From Spirochaetaceae bacterium (lineage in GTDB: Bacteria > Spirochaetota > Spirochaetia > SZUA-6 > Bin103): a stretch of 11,089 nucleotides of DNA. The notes beneath the pieces were generated by a model, which saw nothing but the letters and a program-made list of their open reading frames with translations, was not told where the DNA came from and searched no databases. Both the position numbers and the translations under genes were made by a program. Below, piece after piece: positions 1-7,143 of this stretch. Positions within the stretch are counted from its first letter, which is position 1. Every line of letters starts with the position of its first letter. The stretch covers positions 1 to 11,089 of the forward strand of contig JAPOQV010000336.1 of the NCBI GenBank assembly GCA_026710565.1. The letters run 5' to 3'.

Positions 1-19
1 CTATCTTTCAAGCACCCAC

Positions 20-47
20 GGGTAGCAGGGGGTAGCAGGGGTAGCAG
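20..47. repeat. Short 10-bp tandem repeat (about 2.8 copies)
   Basis: The unit GGGTAGCAGG occurs twice in succession and is followed by a partial third copy (GGTAGCAG). It lies just downstream of the stop codon of the minus-strand gene at 61-498. It has three G-runs of three or more, one short of the four needed for a standard G-quadruplex. No function can be assigned. The copy number could vary between strains. Confidence 0.75.
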
Positions 48-60
48 AGAGCGCTACTCG

Positions 61-498
61 TCAAGCATCGACGCAGACGTGAGGGTCTACGGATTGCCAT
101 ACCATCAGGCTTACTTCGCGTCCGTCCTGGTCGCGGTTGCAGCCGCACGGGGCGCCGACCGCGGGCTCGGCTTCGTCGGGCAGGCTCCAGAAGGCATCGC
201 AGGGACCGGTAGCACCTGCTGACGCCGGTGCGAAAGTGGCGCCGGATCCGCCCCCTGACTCCGGCTCCGGGCGCCTCGTCACAAGAGATGAATCAGGATC
301 AGGTGCTGACCTAGGCTCGTTGTCGTTCGCTTCGGCAGGCGGCTTTGGGGGGAGGGGCGGCACCTGACCCGTCCCAGAAAAATCAATTCCGGTTGCCGGC
401 GTCGCGGCGCAGAGTGCGAGCGCGAAGATCGCCAGCAGGGGACGAGCTGCGAACATCACGGGCGTCCGCTGCCCTATACCGTTGGGCTTCCGCCACAT
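61..498 (-). CDS. Small secreted proline-rich, cysteine-containing protein of unknown function
   Basis: I do not recognise this 145-residue protein. Its N-terminus looks like a Sec signal peptide: a basic n-region (WRK...QR), a hydrophobic core at about residues 19-31 (RPLLAIFALALCAA) and a likely signal peptidase I site near ATPATG at 31-37. The LALC sequence is a poor lipobox because Leu precedes the Cys, so I do not call it a lipoprotein. The mature part has a Pro-rich stretch (QVPPLPPKPP, about 45-54), a disordered Pro/Asp/Ser/Gly region, and a C-terminal segment with four cysteines (100, 118, 120, 142) that could form disulfides in the periplasm. The start at 498 was chosen because AAAGGG lies five bases upstream. 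The ATG at 456 would give a tighter signal peptide but has no visible ribosome binding site, and the ATG at 618 would add an implausible 40-residue leader. No neighbour suggests a role. Confidence 0.55.
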   Translation of the reverse strand: MWRKPNGIGQRTPVMFAARPLLAIFALALCAATPATGIDFSGTGQVPPLPPKPPAEANDNEPRSAPDPDSSLVTRRPEPESGGGSGATFAPASAGATGPCDAFWSLPDEAEPAVGAPCGCNRDQDGREVSLMVWQSVDPHVCVDA

Positions 499-1273
499 AT
501 AGCCCTTTATCGGCTTCTCTGTTGCGGGCGGTAGCCTTTCCGCTCTACAAGGAGCCTGATGCTTACATTCCGCCCCGATGAGACAACCCTTCGCTGCGGT
601 GCCCGTGTATCGGTTCAACGAGAGATCGATCCTGCTGGCGCTTCGTCACCAGAAGGCCCTCGCAGGCACGTTCGTCCTGCAGACCGGCCGATCGCTGGAC
701 CGGGGCCCGCTGGCGCTTCTGGCGCTACCTGCCGCAGACGGCGGAGTACTCCGCCGCCGACCGATTTCGCGACTTGGTGATGCGGTGGGAAGCATAGTGA
801 GCCACGTGCGGGTCGCGTGTTTCTACGCGCAACTTTCCCGACGGCCCAGGCGATAGCGCTCAACCCCCTTTTCTGTGCCAGCGCCACCGGCGACATACCG
901 ATAACGCCCCGGTGCCGGATGCACAGCGGGATCCAGACGCCGACGGGGCGGCTCGCGGCGCCCTACTCACTCAGCGCCACGAGCGACCGGCAGCATCGTC
1001 TCCACCTGTGCCGCATCTTCGCGGCATGCCGTGTGCCGAATCGACGCGCCGGCTCCCTGATTTACTTCAACTTCCGCCGCCTCAGCGCCGCTGCCGGGCC
1101 GCCGTCGTCAGCCGACGCACCTGCTTCGTCGGCCACAGGCTCGCCATCGAACGCTGGGGCCGTAGGCGCGGTGGCTTTCGACCGGCCGCGACGCCGAGCG
1201 CCGATGATTGCGGGCCACATCCGGCGTAGTCAGGTGGGCATCGGCAGGCCACCGGTGATACCGTGCGGGCGAA
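499..1273. other. Gene-poor stretch of about 775 bases; possible decayed coding remnant
   Basis: No frame here gives a convincing complete protein. Overlapping GC-rich open frames exist on both strands, but they are Arg/Pro/Ala-rich and look like chance. One piece reads like real protein: in the plus frame ending at TAG 795-797, the final 29 residues from 708 start RWRFWRYLPQTAEYSAADRF and end LVMRWEA. Upstream in that frame the sequence is poor, but the neighbouring frame from ATG 578 (MRQPFAAVPVYRFNERSILL...) reads better. A frameshifted remnant of a small gene, roughly 578-797, is therefore possible. I see no tRNA, terminator or clear promoter. Confidence 0.45.
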
Positions 1274-1525
1274 ATGAGAACCGGCGCCTACGGACACCTG
1301 CAGGCGGACGACCGCGCCTGGTTCATCGCGGACTCGCTCAAGTGGCTCATCGAGCACGACCGCGGCGAACCGATGCGCGCTCAGAAGGCGCACCTGTGCC
1401 ATGTCTGCAAGGGCTTGATCAACGTCGGGGAGCGGTACCGGCGGCTGCGTGGCGGCGTCGCTCGCATCAACGTCAAGGTCCACGAGGCTTGCTACCAGCA
1501 GCGCCGCCAGGAGCCATCCGCATGA
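1274..1525 (+). CDS. Small phage-type zinc-binding protein (CxxC...HxxC)
   Basis: This 83-residue protein has an N-terminal, probably helical part (DRAWFIADSLKWLIEHDRGE, about 13-32). A compact metal-binding module follows: C42-H-V-C45, then a GERYRRLRGG turn, then H70-E-A-C73. The CxxC - (P)GERY - HxxC arrangement resembles small zinc-binding proteins common in prophages and phages, which carry the same Gly-Glu-Arg-Tyr turn after the first cysteine pair. I infer zinc binding; the biological role is unknown. No strong ribosome binding site precedes ATG 1274. An internal ATG (Met34) would keep the zinc module but lose the helix. The stop overlaps the next start (ATGA at 1522-1525), which suggests translational coupling in a small operon. 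The gene lies next to an unrelated block of surface-protein genes, so it may be a prophage remnant at the block's boundary. Confidence 0.65.
   Translation: MRTGAYGHLQADDRAWFIADSLKWLIEHDRGEPMRAQKAHLCHVCKGLINVGERYRRLRGGVARINVKVHEACYQQRRQEPSA
1509..1513 (+). promoter_or_regulatory. Ribosome binding site for the 33-residue ORF at 1522
   Basis: AGGAG lies eight bases before ATG 1522, inside the 3' end of the preceding gene. Its good match and spacing are the main reason for treating the very small downstream ORF as translated. Confidence 0.5.
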
Positions 1526-1623
1526 TTACCGAAGCACTGGTGCAGGCCCATCACGCCCGCGCCGCGCTGGCGCGGGCGTGCGAGACCGGTGTCCAAGACG
1601 ATGACGCACGACCAGCACCCTGA
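1522..1623 (+). CDS. 33-residue small protein, translationally coupled to the zinc protein
   Basis: This tiny ORF starts in an ATGA overlap with the stop of the zinc-binding gene and has AGGAG at the right spacing. Its sequence (MITEALVQAHHARAALARAC, then an acidic tail ending ARPAP) is mostly Ala/Arg/His-rich, probably a single amphipathic helix followed by a disordered end. I recognise no family. Such short coupled ORFs are typical of phage early or accessory operons. Its coding sequence contains a perfect 12-base inverted repeat, which explains part of the Ala-Arg repetition. It ends about 30 bases before the 3' end of the oppositely transcribed metallopeptidase gene. It may be a truncated remnant of a longer phage gene. 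Confidence 0.4.
   Translation: MITEALVQAHHARAALARACETGVQDDDARPAP
1552..1580. repeat. Perfect 12-bp inverted repeat (GC-rich hairpin)
   Basis: CACGCCCGCGCC (1552-1563), a five-base spacer GCGCT, then GGCGCGGGCGTG (1569-1580) form a perfect 12-bp stem. No T-run follows on either strand, so it is not a standard intrinsic terminator. It lies within the 33-residue ORF and about 75 bases past the stop of the minus-strand metallopeptidase gene. There it could slow transcription or protect the 3' end of that mRNA. It may equally be a by-product of an Ala/Arg-rich coding stretch. Confidence 0.6.
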
Positions 1624-1654
1624 GGCCAACGGCGTAGCCCAACACAGGCTCGCA

Positions 1655-3757
1655 TCATTCCTTGACCACTACCGTGATGCGGTTGGCGCCGACGGCGGTG
1701 ACCCTCAGATGCACTTGCCCGTTGTTGTGCCCGAGCGTCGCGATCATGTTCGAGTGCGGCGGCTGGGAGCGCTCGTTGAAACTCTCCAGCGTGTGCAGGT
1801 ACGGGCCCTCCTGCGCCGGGCGATTCGCCAGATCCGGTCCTACGCAGTCCGACACCTGCTCCGACGGCTCGTACCGGTAGTTGTACAGATCGATCGATCC
1901 TAACCGGTACTCCTCGCCCCCGGCGTGCGACATACTCCACGTCCCAGCGTTGTATCGATACCGACTCGGCACGACCGTACGGTCCGACAGCAGCGTCGCC
2001 ACACCCCAGTCTGCCAACACCTCCCCGAAAGTCACCTCGTGGCCCCCGGCCGCCAGCGCTGCGTCGATCGCATCCACTCCAGCGCTGCCGCTCTGGACGA
2101 TTTCGCTGAACAGCTCGGCCCCTCCGTACGTCCGCGCCAAGTACGCCCCGAGCGCGTAGTTCACCGCGTAGTTCGCTATCTTCCCGCCCCACGCCGTCAC
2201 CTGAATATCGTTGAACAGGTTGTAGTACGGCAGTCGTCCCCGTTCGTTCCCCGCCATGCCCGCCGTCGGATCATCGTACGCTACCCCGCGCGGTCCGTTC
2301 ACCTTCAGCTTGTCTGCGATCAGGTCCTCCCCCACTTCCGAGGCCATCTCGTTCAGCCACGCCTCGCTTCCGGCATCGCGCAGTATCCACTTCTGATAAT
2401 AGTGGATCATGTGCTGATACTCGTGCGCCAGCGTCGAGATCACGATGCTCGGTCTGCGGTCGGTCACCTCCCAACTCGGGCCTTCAGGTAGCGCCATGAA
2501 GACCGAGTCCATGAAGAAGATCAGCCGTTCCGCCGAGATCCGGGGTTCAGGATTCCTCAGGTAGTTATGCAACCCCCAATAGAAGCCCACGATGCGGCAC
2601 TCCCCCGGTTCCGGCGCGCCGTCTCCCTGGATGTCGAACAGCAGAATGTGTATCTCGCCCGCTGCCTCCGGCGGGATCATGTTCTCGTAGGAGTGCGGCC
2701 CCCAGGGCTCTCCGTAGATCGCCGTCACCCAGTCGTGGATGTCGTTGCCGCCGCCTGGGCGGAGGAAGCGTTCCGCCAGCGCATCGACCATCTCCCGGGT
2801 CACGCACGGTCCGGCTCCGCTGCAGTCCGGCCCCCATTCCCGATCCGCCACCCACAACGCCAACGTCGTTTCTCCGTCCGTGACCACTCTACGCGCCGTT
2901 GCGGGTATGGAGACGAGATTCCGGTTATTGTCCCGGTCTCTGAAATCGTATCGGTCCCCCTCCGCAACTCCTCGGCGTGTCCGAGTGCTTGCTGACGCCC
3001 GCATTCCCGAGGAGCCTCTCGTTCCCGACAGCGGCGGGTTGTTGTTGAACTCCGTGATCCACTTGCGTTCCGCCACTCCCACACTTGCTTCAGGTCTCGG
3101 CTCCGCCACCCGGACGCCCTGCTCTGCCGCCGGCAGCCCCTTTGCTGCGCCATCCCCGAGGTTCTCTCTCTCGATGGTGGGATCCACCTCGTCGCCGGCG
3201 GTGTTGGTCGCGATCACGTACACCCTTGCCGTTGCGTCGCCCAGGTCCAGCGTGTAGAGCGCTTCCTCCAGTTCTTCCCCTTCCGGATTCAGCACGAACA
3301 CCTGGTCTCCTCTCCCGCGGTACCTTGATGTCAGGCCGTCAGACGAGTCCTCTCTGATGGTGATCGTGAAAAAGGCATGGTCAGCGCGCTTTCTGCCATC
3401 GCTCACCGTGTAGGTCATGCGGTGGGTTCCCGCTTCCGCCGGCGTGCCACTGAGCGTGCGCTCTTGGGCGTCGAAGGTCAGCCCCGGGATCGGCGGGCTG
3501 AGGGTGTAGCTCACCGGGCCAGTGCCGCCGCTGGCAGGAGGCAGGATAAGCGGCGCGATCGGCCAGCCCCTCGCATAGACTTGGTCGTCCACGCTCCCCT
3601 GGAATCGTAGCGGACCGACCGGGCTGGTCGGTGTGCAACTCAACAGTATCAGGGGCACCAGCACCACTACCGGAATTATCCTCCGGTGCTGGCCTTTTCT
3701 AGGCGGTGTCCGCTTCCGCTCGCTCAGACCGGGCACCCTCTGGATCTTCGTCAGCAT
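1655..3757 (-). CDS. Secreted lipoprotein: Ig-like (He_PIG) domain plus M30-like zinc metallopeptidase
   Basis: This 700-residue protein is probably a surface-anchored protease. It has a long basic N-terminus, a hydrophobic segment (IIPVVVLVPLILL) and a lipobox LLSC with Cys41 as the lipidated residue. Residues about 55-136 form a putative Ig domain of the He_PIG type (IPGLTFDAQERTLSGTPAEAG, then TYTVSDG, in sequence from 90). Residues about 235-640 carry the catalytic part. HEYQH (445-449) supplies two zinc histidines and the catalytic Glu. WLNE (467-470), 20 residues further on, matches the gluzincin third ligand Glu470, followed by MASE. This layout resembles peptidase family M30 (hyicolysin); the family call is from memory of the motif, not a search. 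DCSGAGPC (311-318) may be a disulfide loop. The start at 3757 has only a weak ribosome binding site (GGTGGGACGGG). A GGGAGG lies farther upstream and could serve a different, very short frame. Gene B is transcribed divergently 244 bases away. No terminator with a T-run follows. Confidence 0.85.
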   Translation of the reverse strand: MLTKIQRVPGLSERKRTPPRKGQHRRIIPVVVLVPLILLSCTPTSPVGPLRFQGSVDDQVYARGWPIAPLILPPASGGTGPVSYTLSPPIPGLTFDAQERTLSGTPAEAGTHRMTYTVSDGRKRADHAFFTITIREDSSDGLTSRYRGRGDQVFVLNPEGEELEEALYTLDLGDATARVYVIATNTAGDEVDPTIERENLGDGAAKGLPAAEQGVRVAEPRPEASVGVAERKWITEFNNNPPLSGTRGSSGMRASASTRTRRGVAEGDRYDFRDRDNNRNLVSIPATARRVVTDGETTLALWVADREWGPDCSGAGPCVTREMVDALAERFLRPGGGNDIHDWVTAIYGEPWGPHSYENMIPPEAAGEIHILLFDIQGDGAPEPGECRIVGFYWGLHNYLRNPEPRISAERLIFFMDSVFMALPEGPSWEVTDRRPSIVISTLAHEYQHMIHYYQKWILRDAGSEAWLNEMASEVGEDLIADKLKVNGPRGVAYDDPTAGMAGNERGRLPYYNLFNDIQVTAWGGKIANYAVNYALGAYLARTYGGAELFSEIVQSGSAGVDAIDAALAAGGHEVTFGEVLADWGVATLLSDRTVVPSRYRYNAGTWSMSHAGGEEYRLGSIDLYNYRYEPSEQVSDCVGPDLANRPAQEGPYLHTLESFNERSQPPHSNMIATLGHNNGQVHLRVTAVGANRITVVVKE

Positions 3758-4001
3758 CCCGTCCCACCATAGTCCATACCTCCCTGGCAGCGGGAACCCA
3801 GATCAACCCGTCGCGATGTAGACCTCCGGCAAGCACCGCCAACCCGTCGGCCTGCTACAGCTCCGCCCAGACTGGCGCGCCATCGGGCCGCCCAGCTCGA
3901 ACGGCGTTGTCTTCGTACCCCTTAGCCCGGTCTACTATGGCACCGGATCGGAGCGTCAGCGAAAACGGGGCCCCACAGATGCACCTGCAGACGACGCGCC
4001 C
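3758..4001. promoter_or_regulatory. 244-base divergent intergenic region between the metallopeptidase and Ig-like lipoprotein genes
   Basis: Promoters for both divergent genes should lie here if each has its own. I see no convincing -35/-10 pair. TACTAT at 3933-3938 is a possible -10 for the rightward gene, but the best TTG-type -35 (3907) is about 20 bases away, too far for a good sigma-70 match. The frame of the rightward gene stays open back to 3819 without a start codon, and part of it reads like protein (VPLSPVYYGTGSER). The region may therefore hold a remnant of coding sequence or an upstream start lost by frameshift. No operator-like palindrome stands out. Confidence 0.4.
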
Positions 4002-7000
4002 GTGTTCCTTATGGCAATGGCGCTTGCCGTGGCCATGGTGGCCTGCCAGGCTGCCACACCGGTGGAGAAGACCCCGGTGACTCTCGGCGGCACGGGGCTA
4101 CCCGATATGTCGTTCTCTGATTTCGAGGGAACGGCGGCCGCCAAGACGGTCACGATTACTGGCAACCACTTCAAGGGTACCAAACTCGATTACAAAGCCT
4201 CGTCCAGTAACTCGGATGTGGCAACCGCGACTGCATCCGGGAGCACCGTGACGGTAACACCGAAGGGTGTAGGCCGCGCTACCGTGACGGTGATCGCGAC
4301 GGCGACGGCAGACAACGAACAAGGAACGGCGTCGCTGAACTTCACGGTAACGGTCACCGCGCCGCCTCCGCCCGAGCAGCCCGAGCCGCCGCCGGATAAC
4401 AACGCACCTCGACTGAAGGCTGGTAAGACACTCCCGCATCACACCGAGCTGCTGTTCGGCGGCTCGGAGGAAGTCGACCTGGATGAGTACTTCACGGACG
4501 ACGAAGACGATGACATAACGTACGTACCCGTCTCGAACGACGAGGGAGTCGTGACGGTTTCCGTATCAGGCTCGATGCTCACGATAACGGTAGTCAATCA
4601 CGGCGATACGACGATCATCGTCACCGCCACAGACTCCTACAACCAGTCAATAAAGGAAGCGTTCGACGTAACGGTGATCAATCAGGCCCCGATGATCGTA
4701 GCCGATGAGCCAACCAGGTTTGGTCCCTATATGCCTGGCGATACGCAGAAGATTACGGTGTCGGAGTACTTCACGGACGTCGAAGGTGATGATCTGAAGT
4801 ATACCGCTGCTCCCAGCGACGAAACGGCCGCAGAGTTCGTGACGGTCACCGATCCGGACGCCGACTCGAACATCACGATTACGGCAAAGGCTGTTGGTGA
4901 GGCGATGATAACGATCACCGCAACCGACGGCACCAGCGTCACGTCGCACACGTTGACAGTAACGGTCGACGCGGTGCCGAACCAGGCGCCTGAAGTGGTA
5001 GGGGACGGAATCCCGGACCAGTCTCTGGAATTGGATTTCGCCGACAAAATGAAGACGCTCGACAATCTGTCGATGTACTTCCGCGACCCCGATGCCGGTC
5101 CGAACCCGACGCTGGAGTATGAAGTTTCTGTTCCGGCTATGGGGATGGGGATGTACGCGAACGCGACGGTCGACGGCGAGACACTCATGATCACGGCAGT
5201 TGCTGCTGGTGATGAGATGATCACCGTCACCGCATTTGACGGCCGCCACCGGACCTCGGACACGTTTACCGTGACGGTAACCAATCCGCCCGCGCCGACG
5301 CCGACCAGCGATCTGCCCGACGTGCACTTCGCTCATGATGACATGGCAGCGCCGCCGATCATGCTTTCCGAGCACTTCTCGGGTGCAACAGATTACGATG
5401 TCTCCGTGCGCGACGACGGTGTTGTCACGGCTACGAAAGCACAAGACGAGAGCGGGGAGTGGGCGCTGACGCTGACGCCGGGCGACGCAGGCAGAACGGT
5501 AGTGACGGTCACGCCTACCAACAGTGCCGGCAGAGGTGCGGCTCAGTCCTTCACGGTGATCGTCGATCCGATGCCGTCGGAGCCGCCGGCGCCGCCGGAG
5601 CCGAACAAGCCGCCACAGTACAAGCCAGACATGACGCTATCCAATATGGCGCCTATCCAGCTCATCAACGGTAGCAACGCAACCGGCGCTGCAGGACCTG
5701 ACGACGCAGATGACAGTACTGACGAAGAGTTTGGCGCTGCCGCTATGGACAACAAGGATATCGAACTCGATATGTACTTCACGGATCCGGACGGCGTCGA
5801 TTCTCGTATGGTCTATGCGGTCACGATGACGGAAATGCCCGATGAGGCAGATAAGAAGCCGGTGATCCAACTTCATTCGGTCAAAGCGGATACAACAACG
5901 ACGGCCGCCACCGGAGATCATGCGAAGGGTGGACCTCCAGATGGTGAAGATGAAGACGAAAGAATGCTGGTCATCGAGCCACGGAACCTCGGCACTGCAA
6001 CAATCACGATTACAGTGACAGATGAAGATGGCGAGACTGATACCTTTACGTTCACGGTCGAGGTAGTTGCTTCAGGCACCAACGACGATCCGGTGATCGG
6101 CAGCGTAGCTGACACGGCCACTTCCTTCCCCGATCTTGTCGGGTCAAACACTGCCGACCCGGCAGCCCAGAGACTGACGATCGATGGAACTCCTCGTAAG
6201 GTGGTCAACGACGCGTTGATTAGCACGCTCTTCGACGACCCCGATTTTAGGAAGCCCGACAGGCCCGACGAGATGCTGAAGCTCTCCGTGAAGTACTTCC
6301 CGTTGGACATCGGTATTGACGAGGCGACGCGGCAAGCGGCGGCGGCAAATCCAGATACAAAGGTGCTTGCAGCTGATAAGGTGGGGGTGTCTCATACACC
6401 GTCGGCTCTCCCGTCGTGGAACGGTTCTTCGAGAGCCAAGCTCACGTTGAGCCTCGCCGGAACGAAGGGCACTCCTATGGGCGCCGACGCCGGCGCCGAG
6501 ACCGATGACGGGCATTTGGTCGCGCTCATAGCGACCGACGAGTACGGTAGGTCTTTTGCACACGTACTCCAAGTCATAGTGAACCATGCCCCGGAGGCTA
6601 TAGGCCCTCAGGAGGATGATGCGAAGACGCTCGGCGAGGCCATGTGCGAGGACTCCGATTGCATGGAACTGGGCTTCGATTCTCGGACTAGTCCCGATGG
6701 TACTCCGTTTCCTGCTGCTGTAACGGCAAACCAAAAGCACATCCCCCTTGTTTCAGCTGATGGTACCGCAGGTGGATACTTCCATGATCCCGACGGTAAT
6801 GACACTGCACTGGTGTGCCGAATCAACGGCAAAACCGGGACCGATGCTTTCAAGTTCACGCTTCAAGCCTCAGATGGAGCTCCCGACGATACAAGTTTGA
6901 GGATCGAGACTCTGAAGGCACGGGGCTCGGGCTCGGTGACGATCGCGTGTCGTGACGCGTACGGCGATTCTAGCCCGGACGCCACCTTGCGCGTGAGGGC

Positions 7001-7028
7001 CACTCACCAAAGCGTATCGCTACAATAG
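4002..7028 (+). CDS. Large multi-domain Ig/cadherin-like surface lipoprotein (copy B)
   Basis: This 1008-residue protein begins with a short hydrophobic leader ending in the lipobox MVAC (Cys15). The mature part is a chain of about seven beta-sandwich domains of roughly 85-160 residues. Their recurring signature is (E/M)YFTDPDGDD, then a hydrophobic strand, then TITAVAAGxxxITVTATDG, then TFTVTV. Domains fall at about 24-119, 135-226, 228-322, 328-427, 437-521, 540-689 and 696-860. Pro-rich linkers lie at 120-131, 428-436 and 524-538. Acidic D-x-D-x-D/N patterns (165-171, 284-289, 595-600, 929-934) suggest calcium binding, as in cadherin-like repeats. A terminal domain (about 862-1001) has Cys939 and Cys983, conserved in copy B'; an extra pair, Cys882 and Cys887, is unique to this copy. 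It is likely an adhesin or scaffold outside the outer membrane. The GTG start is uncertain: the leader lacks basic residues and no ribosome binding site is visible. An intrinsic terminator follows. Confidence 0.85.
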   Translation: MFLMAMALAVAMVACQAATPVEKTPVTLGGTGLPDMSFSDFEGTAAAKTVTITGNHFKGTKLDYKASSSNSDVATATASGSTVTVTPKGVGRATVTVIATATADNEQGTASLNFTVTVTAPPPPEQPEPPPDNNAPRLKAGKTLPHHTELLFGGSEEVDLDEYFTDDEDDDITYVPVSNDEGVVTVSVSGSMLTITVVNHGDTTIIVTATDSYNQSIKEAFDVTVINQAPMIVADEPTRFGPYMPGDTQKITVSEYFTDVEGDDLKYTAAPSDETAAEFVTVTDPDADSNITITAKAVGEAMITITATDGTSVTSHTLTVTVDAVPNQAPEVVGDGIPDQSLELDFADKMKTLDNLSMYFRDPDAGPNPTLEYEVSVPAMGMGMYANATVDGETLMITAVAAGDEMITVTAFDGRHRTSDTFTVTVTNPPAPTPTSDLPDVHFAHDDMAAPPIMLSEHFSGATDYDVSVRDDGVVTATKAQDESGEWALTLTPGDAGRTVVTVTPTNSAGRGAAQSFTVIVDPMPSEPPAPPEPNKPPQYKPDMTLSNMAPIQLINGSNATGAAGPDDADDSTDEEFGAAAMDNKDIELDMYFTDPDGVDSRMVYAVTMTEMPDEADKKPVIQLHSVKADTTTTAATGDHAKGGPPDGEDEDERMLVIEPRNLGTATITITVTDEDGETDTFTFTVEVVASGTNDDPVIGSVADTATSFPDLVGSNTADPAAQRLTIDGTPRKVVNDALISTLFDDPDFRKPDRPDEMLKLSVKYFPLDIGIDEATRQAAAANPDTKVLAADKVGVSHTPSALPSWNGSSRAKLTLSLAGTKGTPMGADAGAETDDGHLVALIATDEYGRSFAHVLQVIVNHAPEAIGPQEDDAKTLGEAMCEDSDCMELGFDSRTSPDGTPFPAAVTANQKHIPLVSADGTAGGYFHDPDGNDTALVCRINGKTGTDAFKFTLQASDGAPDDTSLRIETLKARGSGSVTIACRDAYGDSSPDATLRVRATHQSVSLQ
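4015..4050 (+). repeat. 36-base leader segment identical to that of the paralogue at 11038-11073
   Basis: These 36 bases encode the end of the lipoprotein signal peptide (from AMALAV through the lipidated Cys and the next Gln). They match the reverse complement of 11038-11073 exactly, including synonymous codon positions. Identity drops immediately after the CAGG that follows the lipid cysteine codon. Confidence 0.9.
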
Positions 7029-7053
7029 CTCGCTTCGTTTCACGAGGTTTACG

Positions 7054-7089
7054 CCGCCGGGGGGTTCGCCCCTCGGCGGTTTTCTTTTT
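7054..7089 (+). terminator. Rho-independent terminator of gene B
   Basis: An 11-bp GC-rich stem (7054-7064 with 7069-7079, including one G-T pair) closes a TTCG loop. It is followed by TTTTCTTTTT (7080-7089). It starts 25 bases after the stop codon of the Ig-like lipoprotein gene and separates it from the broken metallopeptidase copy downstream. The 26-base hairpin is repeated in inverted orientation with one mismatch at 8387-8412. Confidence 0.9.
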
Positions 7090-7125
7090 GGTGCGCCCGC
7101 TAGGGTATGATTGGGATGGACTCTC

Positions 7126-7135
7126 AAAGGAGGTG
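7126..7135 (+). promoter_or_regulatory. Strong Shine-Dalgarno sequence of the broken metallopeptidase copy
   Basis: AAAGGAGGTG is close to the full anti-16S complement and lies eight bases before ATG 7144. This favours 7144 as the ancestral start. An alternative ATG at 7116 aligns with the start of the intact copy but its frame stops after 14 codons. TATGAT at 7106-7111 could be a -10 box, but no -35 is visible at a proper distance. Confidence 0.55.
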
Positions 7136-7143
7136 TCCGGAGG

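Noticed and set aside
20..47. G-quadruplex at the left end
   Set aside because: Only three runs of three or more G are close together; a fourth run is missing.
817..1623. Plus-strand open frame of 268 codons
   Set aside because: Its first 235 codons are Arg/Pro/Ala-rich with no recognisable pattern and it overlaps the better-supported zinc protein in another frame. Only its last 33 codons, from ATG 1522, were kept.
1589..1903. Third plus-strand gene from GTG 1589
   Set aside because: No ribosome binding site is visible, and most of it is the antisense of the well-supported protease C-terminus. At most the first 22 codons are a remnant, as noted in the findings.
4647..5444. Long antisense frames opposite the Ig-like lipoprotein genes (also 6144-6740 and 9569-10201)
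   Set aside because: They lie opposite repetitive Thr/Val/Asp codons, which rarely give stop codons on the other strand. Their translations are His/Arg-rich or Ser/Val-rich mirrors with no start signals.
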